A DNA stretch of 64,000 nt, taken from positions 1,922,001-1,986,000 of the forward strand of contig NZ_CP020773.1 of the NCBI RefSeq assembly GCF_002101335.1, read 5' to 3'. How positions within the stretch are numbered: the first letter of the stretch is position 1; every line of letters begins with the position of its first letter. The notes under the pieces were generated by a model. That model had not been told where the DNA came from. It worked only from the letters and a program-made list of their open reading frames with translations, and did not search any database. A program made the position numbers and the translations under genes. Below, piece after piece: positions 8,615-17,783 of the stretch. The DNA comes from Staphylococcus lutrae. Its GTDB lineage: Bacteria; Bacillota; Bacilli; Staphylococcales; Staphylococcaceae.

Positions 8615-9430
8615 TTATGAAAACATTTTTTCAAATTCAAGTGGACTTAGATAATTTAGTGTTGAATGAATTCTTTTGGAATTATAGAATGTCACAATAT
8701 ATTCTATAATACTAAACATTGCCTCATTACGCGTTTGAAAATTACAATGATGAATGAGTTCTTTCTTTATTATACTGTGAAATGACTCTATACACGCATT
8801 GTCATAACAATTTCCCTTCCGACTCATACTCGTTATTATTTCGTTTTCTCTTAATATATTTTGATATTCTATTGAGGCATATTGACTTCCTCTATCAGAA
8901 TGGTGTATTAAACCTGCTGTTGGCTTCTGTGCAGTAAATGCTCTTTCTAGTGCTGAAATCACTAAATCTTTCGTCATTCTGTTCGACATTGACCAACCTA
9001 TTATTCTTCTTGAGAATAAATCCATCACTGTTGCGAGATACACCCATCCTTCCCGTGTATAAATATAGGTAATATCTGATACCCATACCACACCTGGCTT
9101 TTCAACTTTAAATCGTTGGTTTAGTAAATTCGGATATATTGGTAGATTGTGTTTAGAATCTGTTGTTGCTTTATATTTCTTCTTTGTGATTGATCTGATA
9201 CCCATTTCTTTCATCAATCTTGTTACTGTACGCTGTGAAACCTTTATTCCTTCTTTCATCAGTTCCTTTGTGATTTTTGGACTGCCGTACCTTTTTTGAC
9301 TTCCAATATAAACTTTATAGATTTCCTTTTTTAATCTATCACGTCTCTTTTGTTGTGATGAAGCTGGACGTTTTTTCCAATCATAATATCCACTTTTTGA
9401 AACACCTAATACTTTGCACATCTTAGTCAC
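8615..9430 (-). CDS. IS3-family transposase OrfB (DDE integrase core)
   Basis: The frame has an HTH_21-like start ([12 protein letters not shown]), then the rve core with catalytic residues in [22 protein letters not shown] and [14 protein letters not shown] (the DD(35)E pattern). It is normally made as an OrfAB fusion by a -1 frameshift at AAAAAAG, which lies on the minus strand at 9502-9508, inside orfA. The frame is open upstream of the nominal start, as expected for such a fusion. It looks intact. Confidence 0.93.
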   Translation of the reverse strand: MTKMCKVLGVSKSGYYDWKKRPASSQQKRRDRLKKEIYKVYIGSQKRYGSPKITKELMKEGIKVSQRTVTRLMKEMGIRSITKKKYKATTDSKHNLPIYPNLLNQRFKVEKPGVVWVSDITYIYTREGWVYLATVMDLFSRRIIGWSMSNRMTKDLVISALERAFTAQKPTAGLIHHSDRGSQYASIEYQNILRENEIITSMSRKGNCYDNACIESFHSIIKKELIHHCNFQTRNEAMFSIIEYIVTFYNSKRIHSTLNYLSPLEFEKMFS

Positions 9431-9468
9431 ACGAAATTCGTGCCGGTGTTGATATATAAATTCATAAA

Positions 9469-9756
9469 TTATTTCTGGTCTTTGGCAAAGATGTGCATAG
9501 CCTTTTTTAATATTCGATTCTCTTCTTCAAGTTCCTTAAGTCGCTTTTGTAATTCGACTTCTGTTTGTTTTACTGGTGTTAATTTACCGCTACCAACAAA
9601 AGATGCTTCGCCACCTTCACGATACTTACTCAGCCATTTTGTAAGTGTTTGTATCGGTATATCAAGGTCTCTTGAGACCTCAGTCGCTTTTCTACCTGAT
9701 TCAACCAGTTTTATTGCTTCCATCTTAAAGTTATGATCATATCTTCTCTTAGTCAT
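9469..9756 (-). CDS. IS3-family OrfA (helix-turn-helix protein)
   Basis: This protein of about 95 residues has a transposase_8 HTH ([19 protein letters not shown]) and a leucine-zipper segment ([19 protein letters not shown]). ATG 9756 is chosen because GGGAG lies 9 bases before it; GTG 9765 is an alternative. The slippery heptamer falls in the codons for LKKA near the end and gives access to the orfB frame. Confidence 0.9.
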   Translation of the reverse strand: MTKRRYDHNFKMEAIKLVESGRKATEVSRDLDIPIQTLTKWLSKYREGGEASFVGSGKLTPVKQTEVELQKRLKELEEENRILKKAMHIFAKDQK

Positions 9757-9836
9757 GACAGACACTCCCGTAAATTAATAATATTATTATAAACTATTTA
9801 TTATCAATTCGCTGTGTCCGTTAATGAGTCTAACAT

Positions 9837-10346
9837 CATTATTGCTCCCAATTATCTGGAGGACAGCAAAGAAGGTTGCAATATGCAGCAGCAATTTCGA
9901 ATGACCCTTTATTGCTTATTCTTGATGAACCTACTGTAGGTATGGACATTTTATCAAAAGAAAAATTTTGGAGTAATATTAAAAATAAAGTGGAAAACTC
10001 AAATTTAACTATCTTACTTATAAGTCATGACTTTGATGAAATAGAAAGGTTTACTAATAGAATTGTCATTTTAAACAAAGGAAAAATAGTACTCGATAAA
10101 AATAAAGATGTACTATTAGCGAAAAAGGATCCACTATTTCTTTTGGACAAGAAGCACTTAATGAATATTGACATATGCGATATCGAAAATTTGGCAAAGA
10201 TAATCGAAGATGATACTTTATATTTTTCTTATTCACAATATCAAGAATTGATAAAGAAATCTCCTGAGTTAAACATGTTTTTTAAAAAAGAAGAAATAAC
10301 AATAAATAAAATATTTAGGGGGATTATAAATGATGATAAAAAGTAA
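9837..10346 (+). pseudogene. ABC transporter ATPase of the TOMM cluster, 5'-truncated
   Basis: Reading begins at the IS3 boundary and is in frame with CSQLSGGQQRRLQYAAA (signature motif), LLLILDEPTVGMD (Walker B and D-loop) and LLISHDF (H-loop). The N-terminal half with Walker A is absent, so ATP hydrolysis cannot be expected. A TTG at 9876 is not a real start. The C-terminal tail is similar to bacteriocin exporter ATPases such as SagG. The stop overlaps the permease start. The deletion lies exactly at the IS3 end. Confidence 0.88.
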
Positions 10347-11076
10347 ACAATTATTATTCTTGATACAATTAAATGTTAAAAGAAATTTCAGAGACTTTAA
10401 GTATGTTTGTTTAATCATATTATTACCAACTATTTTTTATATTATTTATTCTGAAATATTTCCTAAAAATGCCAATATTGATGGTACGAGTTGGGTAGAG
10501 TATTCACTAATTTCACTAATTTCATTTGGTATAATGGGAAATGCTATTAATTTATTAGGAACTCGTGTTGCTAGTGAAAAAAAAGATAATTGGTATAATT
10601 ATCTAAAGGTATCACCGATTAAAACAAGTTATTATTTGATAAGTCATTTATTTACTTACTTATTAATTTCAATACTTTTTACAATACTAATGTTTGTTAT
10701 TGCATACTTTTGGAATGGTGTACATATAGAGTTAACTAAAGTTTTTTACGTCACTTTAGCATTAAATATAGGAAGTTTTGTATTCCTATTTTTAGCATTG
10801 ATTATAGGACAATTGGGATCTATCGCACAATCTGTTGGAACTATTGTGTACCTTATTTTATCATTTTTAGGAGGGCTTTGGATGCCTGTAGCAGCAATGC
10901 CTTCTAATATGCAAGGCTTTGCGAAAACACTACCGTCATACAATTATGCTAAATTGGGTTGGGATATCGTTGCGGGAAATCAGATTTCTTGGGCCAGTGT
11001 TCTTACTTTAATAATTTACTCTTTTGTATTCCTAGTTGTTTTTTTGTATTTGTCCAAAAGAGAGAAAAAGTATTAG
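10330..11076 (+). CDS. ABC-2 type permease, TOMM exporter subunit
   Basis: The 248-residue membrane protein has six predicted hydrophobic spans and the ABC-2 arrangement (segments near residues 22-40, 55-80, 105-130, 140-160, 170-190 and 220-242). AGGGGGATT precedes the ATG, which overlaps the ATPase stop by 17 bases. SagH/SagI-type permeases export the mature toxin and may contribute to immunity. Only one permease gene is present, whereas streptococcal sag clusters have two. Its ATPase partner is broken, so it is probably orphaned. Confidence 0.85.
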   Translation: MMIKSKQLLFLIQLNVKRNFRDFKYVCLIILLPTIFYIIYSEIFPKNANIDGTSWVEYSLISLISFGIMGNAINLLGTRVASEKKDNWYNYLKVSPIKTSYYLISHLFTYLLISILFTILMFVIAYFWNGVHIELTKVFYVTLALNIGSFVFLFLALIIGQLGSIAQSVGTIVYLILSFLGGLWMPVAAMPSNMQGFAKTLPSYNYAKLGWDIVAGNQISWASVLTLIIYSFVFLVVFLYLSKREKKY

Positions 11077-11099
11077 TATTAAAAATTAATATAAACTGT

Positions 11100-11142
11100 A
11101 AAAACCGACAAAGTAAAATATGATTACTTAATCGGTTTTTTG
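11100..11142 (+). terminator. Terminator of the TOMM operon
   Basis: AAAACCGA and TCGGTTTT form the outer stem, and AAGTAA with TTACTT extends it; TTTTTT follows. It closes the cluster. The stretch from there to 11367 holds no gene that I can support. Confidence 0.75.
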
Positions 11143-11367
11143 CTGTTACTATTCTAATTGTCTTAAGTATTAAGTATATATGTATTTGGATATCACTTAT
11201 AAAAGAAAAAGAATAATCAGTTATAAATGTGCTTGTTTTGTTGTATTCAAAGTATGTCATCATTACGATTTGTAACCAAAATTGGCAGTGATAGAACGCC
11301 TGATTTGAGTTGGTTTTTTAGCGAGTGACGGTTTGGTATGTCCCATCAGTTTCTAAAGGATAAAAAT

Positions 11368-11397
11368 AAAAAAGCGGGAAGTATAACCTCCCACCCC
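11368..11397 (-). terminator. Probable terminator of yjbH
   Basis: On the minus strand GGGAGG and CTTCCC flank a TTATA loop, then CGC and a T-rich tract follow. It lies about 30 bases after the yjbH stop. Confidence 0.5.
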
Positions 11398-11426
11398 AAA
11401 AGATCGATTCGTATGATGGGCTCACG

Positions 11427-12215
11427 CTACATCATAGATTTCCAAAACTCTCCATCTGGATAATTGAGTTTCTTTACTTTTTGTTGCAACATCAGTTTTT
11501 TTAATTCTTTTCTCAACGTTTTCTCAGGCCATTCATAAATAGTGAGCAATTCTTCTACAGTGACTAACTGTTTCTGTTGAATATACTCATATAATTTAGG
11601 GGGTAAACACTTTTCTATAGGTGCACCCATCATTTCATTAATAATATACGTATAAATATGATAGGGATAAAGGCCTTCTACCTTCAATCCTTCCTCTCGA
11701 ATATCTTCATTAAAAAAAACGAGGGAAGGGGCTTGTTCGACTTCCATTTCTCGTGCAATATGAAGGTCAACTTTCAAACTCTCACGCAAGTGTCCGTTTT
11801 TTAAATCATCTTGATACACATCGTAATCTAATCCAGCATTCACGATACAATTCGCAATCATAGCTTCTGTAACAATATCAGGCTTCGGTATGATTTCGTT
11901 TTGAATGAGATGCATAAAACGATGTGCACGTGCACGCCCTTGTAATTCTGCTGCTTTAAAGGCCAAAGCAATGTTGTCACGATCTGATGTGCTCTGTGCT
12001 TGACACTTTGTGAGGACACGTAATGATGGGTTTAAAATATGACGAATACGGATATATTGATGATATTCAATTCTTAATTTTGACAGAACGGCAGAAAGTT
12101 TAAAACTATCTTTGTCAAATGGATCAAAGAAAGAATAAATCTCAATCTTACTGACAGGTGAAAGATTTGAATCTTCACGACAAGTATTTACAATAGCTCT
12201 CAATTCTTTCGTCAT
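11427..12215 (-). CDS. yjbH: ClpXP adaptor protein YjbH, DsbA-like fold
   Basis: The 262-residue protein is a thioredoxin/DsbA-like member: EIYSFFDPFDKDSFK near the N terminus sits where the active-site loop of DsbA would be, with no CxxC seen. YjbH (SpxH) binds the redox regulator Spx and delivers it to ClpXP, thereby affecting disulfide stress and antibiotic tolerance. It follows yjbI by 16 bases on the same strand, which is the standard pair. In other staphylococci yjbH lies near pepF/rsaE; here the TOMM island separates them. Confidence 0.92.
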   Translation of the reverse strand: MTKELRAIVNTCREDSNLSPVSKIEIYSFFDPFDKDSFKLSAVLSKLRIEYHQYIRIRHILNPSLRVLTKCQAQSTSDRDNIALAFKAAELQGRARAHRFMHLIQNEIIPKPDIVTEAMIANCIVNAGLDYDVYQDDLKNGHLRESLKVDLHIAREMEVEQAPSLVFFNEDIREEGLKVEGLYPYHIYTYIINEMMGAPIEKCLPPKLYEYIQQKQLVTVEELLTIYEWPEKTLRKELKKLMLQQKVKKLNYPDGEFWKSMM

Positions 12216-12231
12216 GTGATTTCACCTACAA

Positions 12232-12603
12232 TTAATTTTCTATATTGACCATGTGATTTGCTGTTAAACGTAGCCGTTCATACAAATAATCTCCCACACC
12301 ATGCGGTAGTTGCGCATGTGAAATAGCCGTATGCATGTTTTCAAGCCATGCATCTTTGGCGATATGGTCGATGGGAAATGGCATATGACGCATTCTTAAC
12401 ATAGGGTGGCCATGCTCCTGTGTATACAAATCGGGCCCTCCTAAAAACTGTGTCAGAAATTGTTTTTGTTTACGTGCTGTTTCTGCAAAATCACCAGGAA
12501 ATATATGGTTAATACGATTATCTTGTTCTACGAGACGATAAAAGTGATCGACAAGCTGATTCAGCCTCTCTCGACCAATCATTTCATAAGGCGTCTGTGT
12601 CAT
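12232..12603 (-). CDS. yjbI: Truncated hemoglobin YjbI (group II)
   Basis: The start is ATG 12603, with GCGGTGAT as ribosome site; GTG at 12612 would overlap that site. The protein has about 123 residues. It carries the 2/2 globin pattern: LVDHFYRLVEQD, IFPGDF, QFLGGPDLYTQEHGHPMLRM and the proximal region MPFPIDHIAKDAWL. Group II truncated hemoglobins bind O2 or respond to oxidants and accompany YjbH in Bacillales. Confidence 0.9.
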   Translation of the reverse strand: MTQTPYEMIGRERLNQLVDHFYRLVEQDNRINHIFPGDFAETARKQKQFLTQFLGGPDLYTQEHGHPMLRMRHMPFPIDHIAKDAWLENMHTAISHAQLPHGVGDYLYERLRLTANHMVNIEN

Positions 12604-12675
12604 TGTTATCACCGCTTATATGACTAGTTATACATAAATGATAACATGAATTTTTACAATTCAAAGCAAAAACAC

Positions 12676-12800
12676 TTACGTTTGTCGATGTTTCGTATAA
12701 ATAGCGGTACAGAAAAAGGCTTTCATCAATGTATGACGCATATGATAGTCAACTTGTGCTTCTTCATATTGATCAATCAATTGTAAACTCCGTAGTGTAC
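12676..12800 (-). pseudogene. Possible remnant of a small coding gene between yjbI and yjbK
   Basis: The 12604-12968 interval has no intact gene. On the minus strand an open stretch without a start reads LQLIDQYEEAQVDYHMRHTL, then MKAFFCTAIYTKHRQT and stop. It looks protein-like in composition, and further upstream another short frame reads RIRLDLLINHKSLVF. This may be a decayed gene; no family was recognised. Confidence 0.3.
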
Positions 12801-12968
12801 ACGTTCATAGGACTAGAGAATCATGGAGATATGACTTTTAAATCATAGGGTCGCTTTGTGATAAGCGATTTAAATACCAAAGATTTGTGATTGATTAACA
12901 AGTCAAGCCGAATGCGATTGGAGCATGATTTTAACGCTTTCATCATGGCGATATCTCTCGAACGCGTC

Positions 12969-13556
12969 CTAACCGTGTGGCTTGGATTGTTGATAATCAA
13001 AAAAACGTTGGACTTTATTTTTTGGGACATTCGGTGATAAATGGTGTTGTGCTAATAATTCGTGAAACGCTTGTTGACCTGTTTCGAAGTCATGCACTTC
13101 AAATTCTAATTCATAATCTTCAGTTCCTAAATATTGACTGTGGTCTAACACGAGTAAGCCCTCATCCATTTGCAATTCCAATCGATACGTGGTCAATGCT
13201 CCTAAAACTTGTAATGCGTCTAATGACACGTGACGCATTTTCAGTTGGTCACGTATTTCAGAGCTGAGCAGAGATTGTGGGATGGCCATTGCTGCTTCTG
13301 GTTGGATATGACATGTCGCATGATATTCAAGTAATCCGACTGTGTCAGGCACTTTTAAAGTGAGTTCGTGCGTACTGTCAGCTTTTTTTCGGATGCGTAA
13401 AGCCATTTTTTGGGATTGGATTTGTAAGTCAGGTGTATCAATATAGAAATTGACTTGTTTAAACGGTCTTTGTTGTTTGAAATAGTGTGTTTTTATCGTT
13501 TCATACGTGTTTTGATCGAGCAGTTGCTTGAATTCAATTTCATGTTCGATTGCCAT
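12969..13556 (-). CDS. yjbK: CYTH-domain protein (YjbK family)
   Basis: The 195-residue protein opens with EHEIEFK, containing the ExExK signature of the CYTH (triphosphate tunnel metalloenzyme) superfamily, followed by basic and acidic strand residues such as ALRIRKK, HELTLKVPD and YELEFEV. Such enzymes hydrolyse inorganic triphosphate or related substrates in a beta-tunnel. AAGGAGTG precedes its ATG. It is divergent from the relQ-nadK operon, as in Bacillus. Confidence 0.88.
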   Translation of the reverse strand: MAIEHEIEFKQLLDQNTYETIKTHYFKQQRPFKQVNFYIDTPDLQIQSQKMALRIRKKADSTHELTLKVPDTVGLLEYHATCHIQPEAAMAIPQSLLSSEIRDQLKMRHVSLDALQVLGALTTYRLELQMDEGLLVLDHSQYLGTEDYELEFEVHDFETGQQAFHELLAQHHLSPNVPKNKVQRFFDYQQSKPHG

Positions 13557-13687
13557 TAAAAATCACTCCTTATGAGATATTATGCCGAATTGTGTCTTCA
13601 TATAAAAGTATTTAGAATATGCCATATTTCAACAATGAGCACATCATTAAATTGTGTTAAAATGTTATGTGATGAGGAGGAAAGTAT

Positions 13688-14035
13688 ATGCGTATTTATG
13701 TCAACGAAGTAAAAATTCAAGATCACCGTATTTTATGCTATACGGATCAATCCACAGAAGGTTTAACAGAAGTAGGGCAAATGCTTGCAGATAGTGATCG
13801 ACATGCGTTTGTTTATTTATTAGATGACGGCACTTCATTTTCGTATTTAATGTTTGTTGAAGAAACCTGGTCTATGCTTCATGAACATCGAGACAAAGAG
13901 ATAGTGATCAACGATTCATTAACGCTCACAAATTTTTCTACGGAATTAGATTACTTGTTAGATAATATTAAAGGTAATTTAAATTATGGAAAACCATTTG
14001 TGTCTGCTGTTGAAGAAGTATTTGAACTCGAATGA
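13688..14035 (+). CDS. Conserved protein, UPF0738 family
   Basis: This acidic 115-residue protein ([16 protein letters not shown] start, VEEVFELE end) has the exact length and position of the UPF0738 proteins found upstream of relQ in staphylococci. GAGGAGG precedes the ATG. Seventeen bases separate it from relQ, so it is probably the first gene of the operon. The function is unknown, and no catalytic motif is visible. Confidence 0.8.
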   Translation: MRIYVNEVKIQDHRILCYTDQSTEGLTEVGQMLADSDRHAFVYLLDDGTSFSYLMFVEETWSMLHEHRDKEIVINDSLTLTNFSTELDYLLDNIKGNLNYGKPFVSAVEEVFELE

Positions 14036-14051
14036 AGCGGAGTGAGGTAAG

Positions 14052-14684
14052 ATGAACCAATGGGAATTTTTTCTAGCACCCTATCAACAAGCGATTGATG
14101 AGTTGAAAGTCAAGTTAAAGGGGTTACGCAAACAATATCAAGTCAATGAACATCATTCACCAATTGAATTTGTGACTGGACGTGTAAAACCGATTTCTAG
14201 TATTGTTGATAAGGCAAATAAAAGGGGGATTGCATTCGATTGTTTACGCGAAGAAATGTATGATATCGCTGGACTTCGAATGATGTGTCAGTTTGTAGAT
14301 GACATCGATATTGTGGTTGAATTGTTGCGTCAACGAAAAGACTTTAAAGTTGTTGAGGAGCGAGACTACATCAGCAATACGAAACAAAGTGGTTATCGCT
14401 CGTATCACGTCATCATTGAATACCCCATTGAGACATTAAATGGGACGACGTTGATACTGGCAGAAATTCAGATTCGCACGCTTGCAATGAACTTTTGGGC
14501 GACAATTGAACATACGTTACGATATAAGTATGATGGGGACTATCCACCAGAGATTCAATCGAGACTTGAACGCGCTGCGGAAGCTGCCTTTCTTTTGGAT
14601 GAAGAAATGTCCGAAATCAAAGAAGAGATACAGGAAGCGCAGAAGTATTATTCAAAAAAACGGGCGAATCAACATGAGAAGTGA
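14052..14684 (+). CDS. relQ: Small alarmone synthetase RelQ, (p)ppGpp synthase
   Basis: The 210-residue protein contains only a RelA/SpoT synthetase domain: [16 protein letters not shown] opening ([11 protein letters not shown]), [28 protein letters not shown] and [18 protein letters not shown]. It lacks the HD hydrolase and regulatory domains of Rel. RelQ transfers pyrophosphate from ATP to GDP/GTP and is induced by cell-wall stress in Firmicutes. GAGTGAGGT precedes the ATG. It sits directly before nadK with a short gap. Confidence 0.95.
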   Translation: MNQWEFFLAPYQQAIDELKVKLKGLRKQYQVNEHHSPIEFVTGRVKPISSIVDKANKRGIAFDCLREEMYDIAGLRMMCQFVDDIDIVVELLRQRKDFKVVEERDYISNTKQSGYRSYHVIIEYPIETLNGTTLILAEIQIRTLAMNFWATIEHTLRYKYDGDYPPEIQSRLERAAEAAFLLDEEMSEIKEEIQEAQKYYSKKRANQHEK

Positions 14685-14695
14685 GGGGTGGACAG

Positions 14696-15505
14696 ATGCG
14701 TTACGTTATTTTATCTAAAGGAGATTCAAAGTCTGAAGCACTGAAACATAAAATGATGTGCCATATGCAAGATTTTAAAATGCAGGAAGATCGAGAAAAT
14801 CCTGAAATTGTCATTTCTGTGGGTGGAGATGGAACGTTGCTTCAAGCATTTCATCAATATAGTCATATGTTATCCCGTTGCGCTTTTGTAGGGATTCATA
14901 CTGGACATTTGGGCTTTTATGCCGATTGGTTACCACATGAAGTTGAAAAATTGGTCATTGCCATTCATAATTCCCAGTTTCAAGTGATTGAGTATCCTTT
15001 GCTTGAAGTGATTGTTCGATACCATAATCAAGGATATGAGACCCGTTATTTAGCTTTAAATGAAGCGACAATGAAAACTGAGAATGGAAGCACATTAGTG
15101 GTTGATATCGACATTCGCGGTCAGCATTTTGAGCGTTTTAGAGGAGATGGCTTGTGTGTGTCAACACCATCCGGTTCGACCGCATACAATAAAGCATTAG
15201 GCGGAGCGTTGATTCACCCTTCATTGGAAGCCATTCAGTTAACCGAAATCGCTTCGATTAACAATAGAGTCTTCCGGACGGTAGGCTCACCGCTCGTACT
15301 CCCTAAACATCATACATGTCATGTCAAACCAGTGAATCACGAAGTTATTTTATCTACTGTGGATCATGTGAGTGTAAAACATAAAAATGTGAATGCGATT
15401 CAATATCGTGTTGCAAATGAAAAGGTTCGTTTCGCACGTTTCAGGCCTTTCCCATTTTGGAAGAGAGTCCATGATTCATTTATTTCAAGTGGTGAGACAT
15501 TGTGA
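14696..15505 (+). CDS. nadK: NAD kinase
   Basis: ATG 14696 gives 269 residues, the usual staphylococcal length, with GAGGGGTGG just before it; an in-frame GTG at 14681 lies in that ribosome site. The motifs are [13 protein letters not shown] (GGDG nucleotide-binding loop), NEATMKTEN and [15 protein letters not shown]. It phosphorylates NAD+ to NADP+. Its stop overlaps the GTG start of the pseudouridine synthase by 4 bases, so translation is probably coupled. Confidence 0.95.
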   Translation: MRYVILSKGDSKSEALKHKMMCHMQDFKMQEDRENPEIVISVGGDGTLLQAFHQYSHMLSRCAFVGIHTGHLGFYADWLPHEVEKLVIAIHNSQFQVIEYPLLEVIVRYHNQGYETRYLALNEATMKTENGSTLVVDIDIRGQHFERFRGDGLCVSTPSGSTAYNKALGGALIHPSLEAIQLTEIASINNRVFRTVGSPLVLPKHHTCHVKPVNHEVILSTVDHVSVKHKNVNAIQYRVANEKVRFARFRPFPFWKRVHDSFISSGETL

Positions 15506-16356
15506 TTTTTAAATATCATGTGACCGAAACAACTACAATAAAGGCATTGCTATACGAACAACAGTTTTCCAAAAAGACGTTGAGCGCCATTAAACAAGAT
15601 GGCGCTTTAATTGTGAATGGCCATAATCGTACAGTTCGGTATGTATTGGAAGCAGGCGATATATTAGAAGTCCATTTACCGAAAGAAGTGCCGAGTCCCT
15701 ATCTTATTCCATATGATGCACCATTAAATATATTATATGAAGACGATAGTTTGCTATTGGTAGCGAAACCGACGCATCAAAATACAGCACCATCACGTGA
15801 ACACCCGCATCAAAGTCTTGTTGAACAAGCACTTGCACACATGTTAGCGCATGATGAACAAGGGATTCCTCATATTGTCACACGACTTGACCGACATACG
15901 AGTGGCATTGTGATTATTGCAAAATCACGTCATATGCATCATCTCATGAATCAATGCTCAATAGAAAAATACTATGAGTGCATTTGTGAAGGGAGATTAT
16001 CTGAGCAAGGGACGATAGATGTACCGATTAAACGGGCGTCAGATAGTATTATCAATCGAGTTGTTTCAAATGATGGGAAACCTGCCAAAACACTGTATTG
16101 GCCGTTAAAGCAATTTAAGTCATATACGTGGTGCCGTGTTAAACTTGAAACGGGAAGAACCCATCAAATCCGCGTGCATTTTCAATGGCTTGGCACACCC
16201 TTGGTAGGAGATACATTATATGGTCAAGCGCATCCGAAATATCCAACGCAATTGTTAAAATGTGCAGATGTCAGATTTAAGCACCCGTTGACACAAGAAA
16301 ACTTATGCATCAAAAATGAGCAACCTTGCTTCGAGCGAATTTTAACGACTTTGTAG
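15502..16356 (+). CDS. RluD-family pseudouridine synthase
   Basis: The 284-residue protein has an S4-like N terminus ([20 protein letters not shown]) and the RluA/RluD catalytic motif [14 protein letters not shown], where Asp is the nucleophile. The pattern [12 protein letters not shown] follows. Such enzymes isomerise uridines in 23S rRNA or tRNA. The start is a GTG within the nadK stop (GTGA). Target specificity cannot be read from sequence. In Bacillus the same place is occupied by YjbO. Confidence 0.92.
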   Translation: MIFKYHVTETTTIKALLYEQQFSKKTLSAIKQDGALIVNGHNRTVRYVLEAGDILEVHLPKEVPSPYLIPYDAPLNILYEDDSLLLVAKPTHQNTAPSREHPHQSLVEQALAHMLAHDEQGIPHIVTRLDRHTSGIVIIAKSRHMHHLMNQCSIEKYYECICEGRLSEQGTIDVPIKRASDSIINRVVSNDGKPAKTLYWPLKQFKSYTWCRVKLETGRTHQIRVHFQWLGTPLVGDTLYGQAHPKYPTQLLKCADVRFKHPLTQENLCIKNEQPCFERILTTL

Positions 16357-16384
16357 CGTGATAAGATTGATGGAGGTGGCAAAA

Positions 16385-17770
16385 GTGACAAAAGACAATG
16401 AACGCATCACACACGATGATGAGGAAATGTACAATAAAAAAATGTTGGATGATTTAATTGAAAGTGGCGATATTGATCAATTTCGAGAAGAATTTTTAAC
16501 ATTACATGCTTATGAACAAAGCGAATATTTTGAAGACAGTGATGATGAAGTTCGTCAAATAATGTATCAATTTCTTTCTCCAGAAGAGATTGCGGCGTTC
16601 TTTGAACATTTAGAAATTGATGAAGAAGATTATGAAGCATTATTTGAGACGATGGATGCAACTTATGCGAGTCAAGTCCTTGAGCAAATGTCTTATGATA
16701 ATGCGGTCGATATTTTAAATCAGCTCTCTAAAAAGAAGCTCGCCAGTTTGTTAATGTTGATGAATCGTGAAGACGCTAAAGAGATAAAAGCGTTACTGCA
16801 CTATGAAGAAGACACAGCCGGCGGTATCATGACAACCGAATATATTTCATTAACAGTGAACACACCGGTTCATGAAGCGTTAATGCATGTAAAGGCACAA
16901 GCACCTGATGCGGAAACCATTTATGTCATTTTTGTTGTGGATGAAAGTAAGAAGCTGGTTGGGGTGATTTCTCTAAGAGATTTGATTGTCGCTGAAAACG
17001 ATGCCTATATTGAGGACATCATGAGTGAACGTGTGATTAGTGCGAATGTTGCAGACGACCAAGAAGATGTGGCGCAAACCATGAGAGACTATGACTTTAT
17101 TGCGATGCCGGTTGTCGATTATCAGAACCACTTATTAGGGATTATTACGATTGATGATATCGTCGACGTTATGGATGAAGAAGCGAGCGAAGACTACTCT
17201 CGTTTAGCCGGGGTGTCAGACATTGACTCTACGGACGATACAATCATTCAAACGGCGATTAAACGTTTGCCTTGGTTGTTAATTCTCACTGTTTTAGGGA
17301 TGATAACGGCTTCAATATTGGGTTCTTTTGAAGAAACATTAGAAAAAGTAGCATTATTAGCTGCGTTTATTCCGATAATTAGTGGGATGTCCGGAAATTC
17401 CGGAACACAATCCCTAGCCGTATCTGTACGTAATATTTCTACAGGAGAGATTAAAGAAAAAAGTAAAATTAAATTGGCTTTACGTGAATCAGGGAGTGGT
17501 TTTCTAACAGGAATTACCTGTGCGATGAGCCTTAGCATCATTATTATGGTATTATACGGTCAACCCTATCTTGCCATGATTGTGGGGACGAGCCTCACCA
17601 TTGCTATGACGGTGGGGACAACGATTGGTTCAGTGATTCCGCTTTTAATCAATCGTATCGGGATTGACCCAGCTGTTGCAAGCGGCCCATTTATTACTAC
17701 GATTAATGACATTGTCAGTATGTTGATTTATTTTGGATTAGCAACGACATTCATGTCATATTTAACTTGA
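16385..17770 (+). CDS. mgtE: Magnesium transporter MgtE
   Basis: GTG 16385 is chosen because GGAGGTGG (16372-16379) precedes it, giving 461 residues; the frame is open further upstream but no ribosome site is seen there. The order is typical: an acidic MgtE N domain, two CBS domains (about 130-260, with VGVISLRDLI and LLGIITIDDIVDVMDEEA) and five C-terminal membrane spans including GNSGTQSLAVSVR. MgtE is a Mg2+-gated channel; the CBS domains sense intracellular Mg2+. Confidence 0.94.
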   Translation: MTKDNERITHDDEEMYNKKMLDDLIESGDIDQFREEFLTLHAYEQSEYFEDSDDEVRQIMYQFLSPEEIAAFFEHLEIDEEDYEALFETMDATYASQVLEQMSYDNAVDILNQLSKKKLASLLMLMNREDAKEIKALLHYEEDTAGGIMTTEYISLTVNTPVHEALMHVKAQAPDAETIYVIFVVDESKKLVGVISLRDLIVAENDAYIEDIMSERVISANVADDQEDVAQTMRDYDFIAMPVVDYQNHLLGIITIDDIVDVMDEEASEDYSRLAGVSDIDSTDDTIIQTAIKRLPWLLILTVLGMITASILGSFEETLEKVALLAAFIPIISGMSGNSGTQSLAVSVRNISTGEIKEKSKIKLALRESGSGFLTGITCAMSLSIIIMVLYGQPYLAMIVGTSLTIAMTVGTTIGSVIPLLINRIGIDPAVASGPFITTINDIVSMLIYFGLATTFMSYLT

Positions 17771-17783
17771 GGGAGAGACATGC

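Larger units (their letters stand above)
8504..9835 (-). mobile_element. IS3-family (IS150-group) insertion sequence
   Basis: The ends contain matching inverted repeats: CGGACACAGTGAATT at 8518-8532 and its inverse at 9806-9820 (CGGACACAGCGAATT). The outermost limits are judged as TGTGTCAAGAAATCGG on the left and TGTTAGACTC on the right strand. It encodes orfA and orfB with a classic slippery site. No target duplication is seen: the left flank is IS21 debris and the right flank is an ABC ATPase lacking its 5' half. This suggests an IS-associated deletion. Confidence 0.85.

Noticed and set aside
9440..9736. 98-codon plus-strand frame across IS3 orfA
   Set aside because: It is the antisense shadow of a clear transposase gene.
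12821..13030. 69-codon minus-strand frame across the yjbK end
   Set aside because: Its first third overlaps yjbK in another frame and it has no ribosome site; only its 3' part is noted as possible decayed coding sequence.
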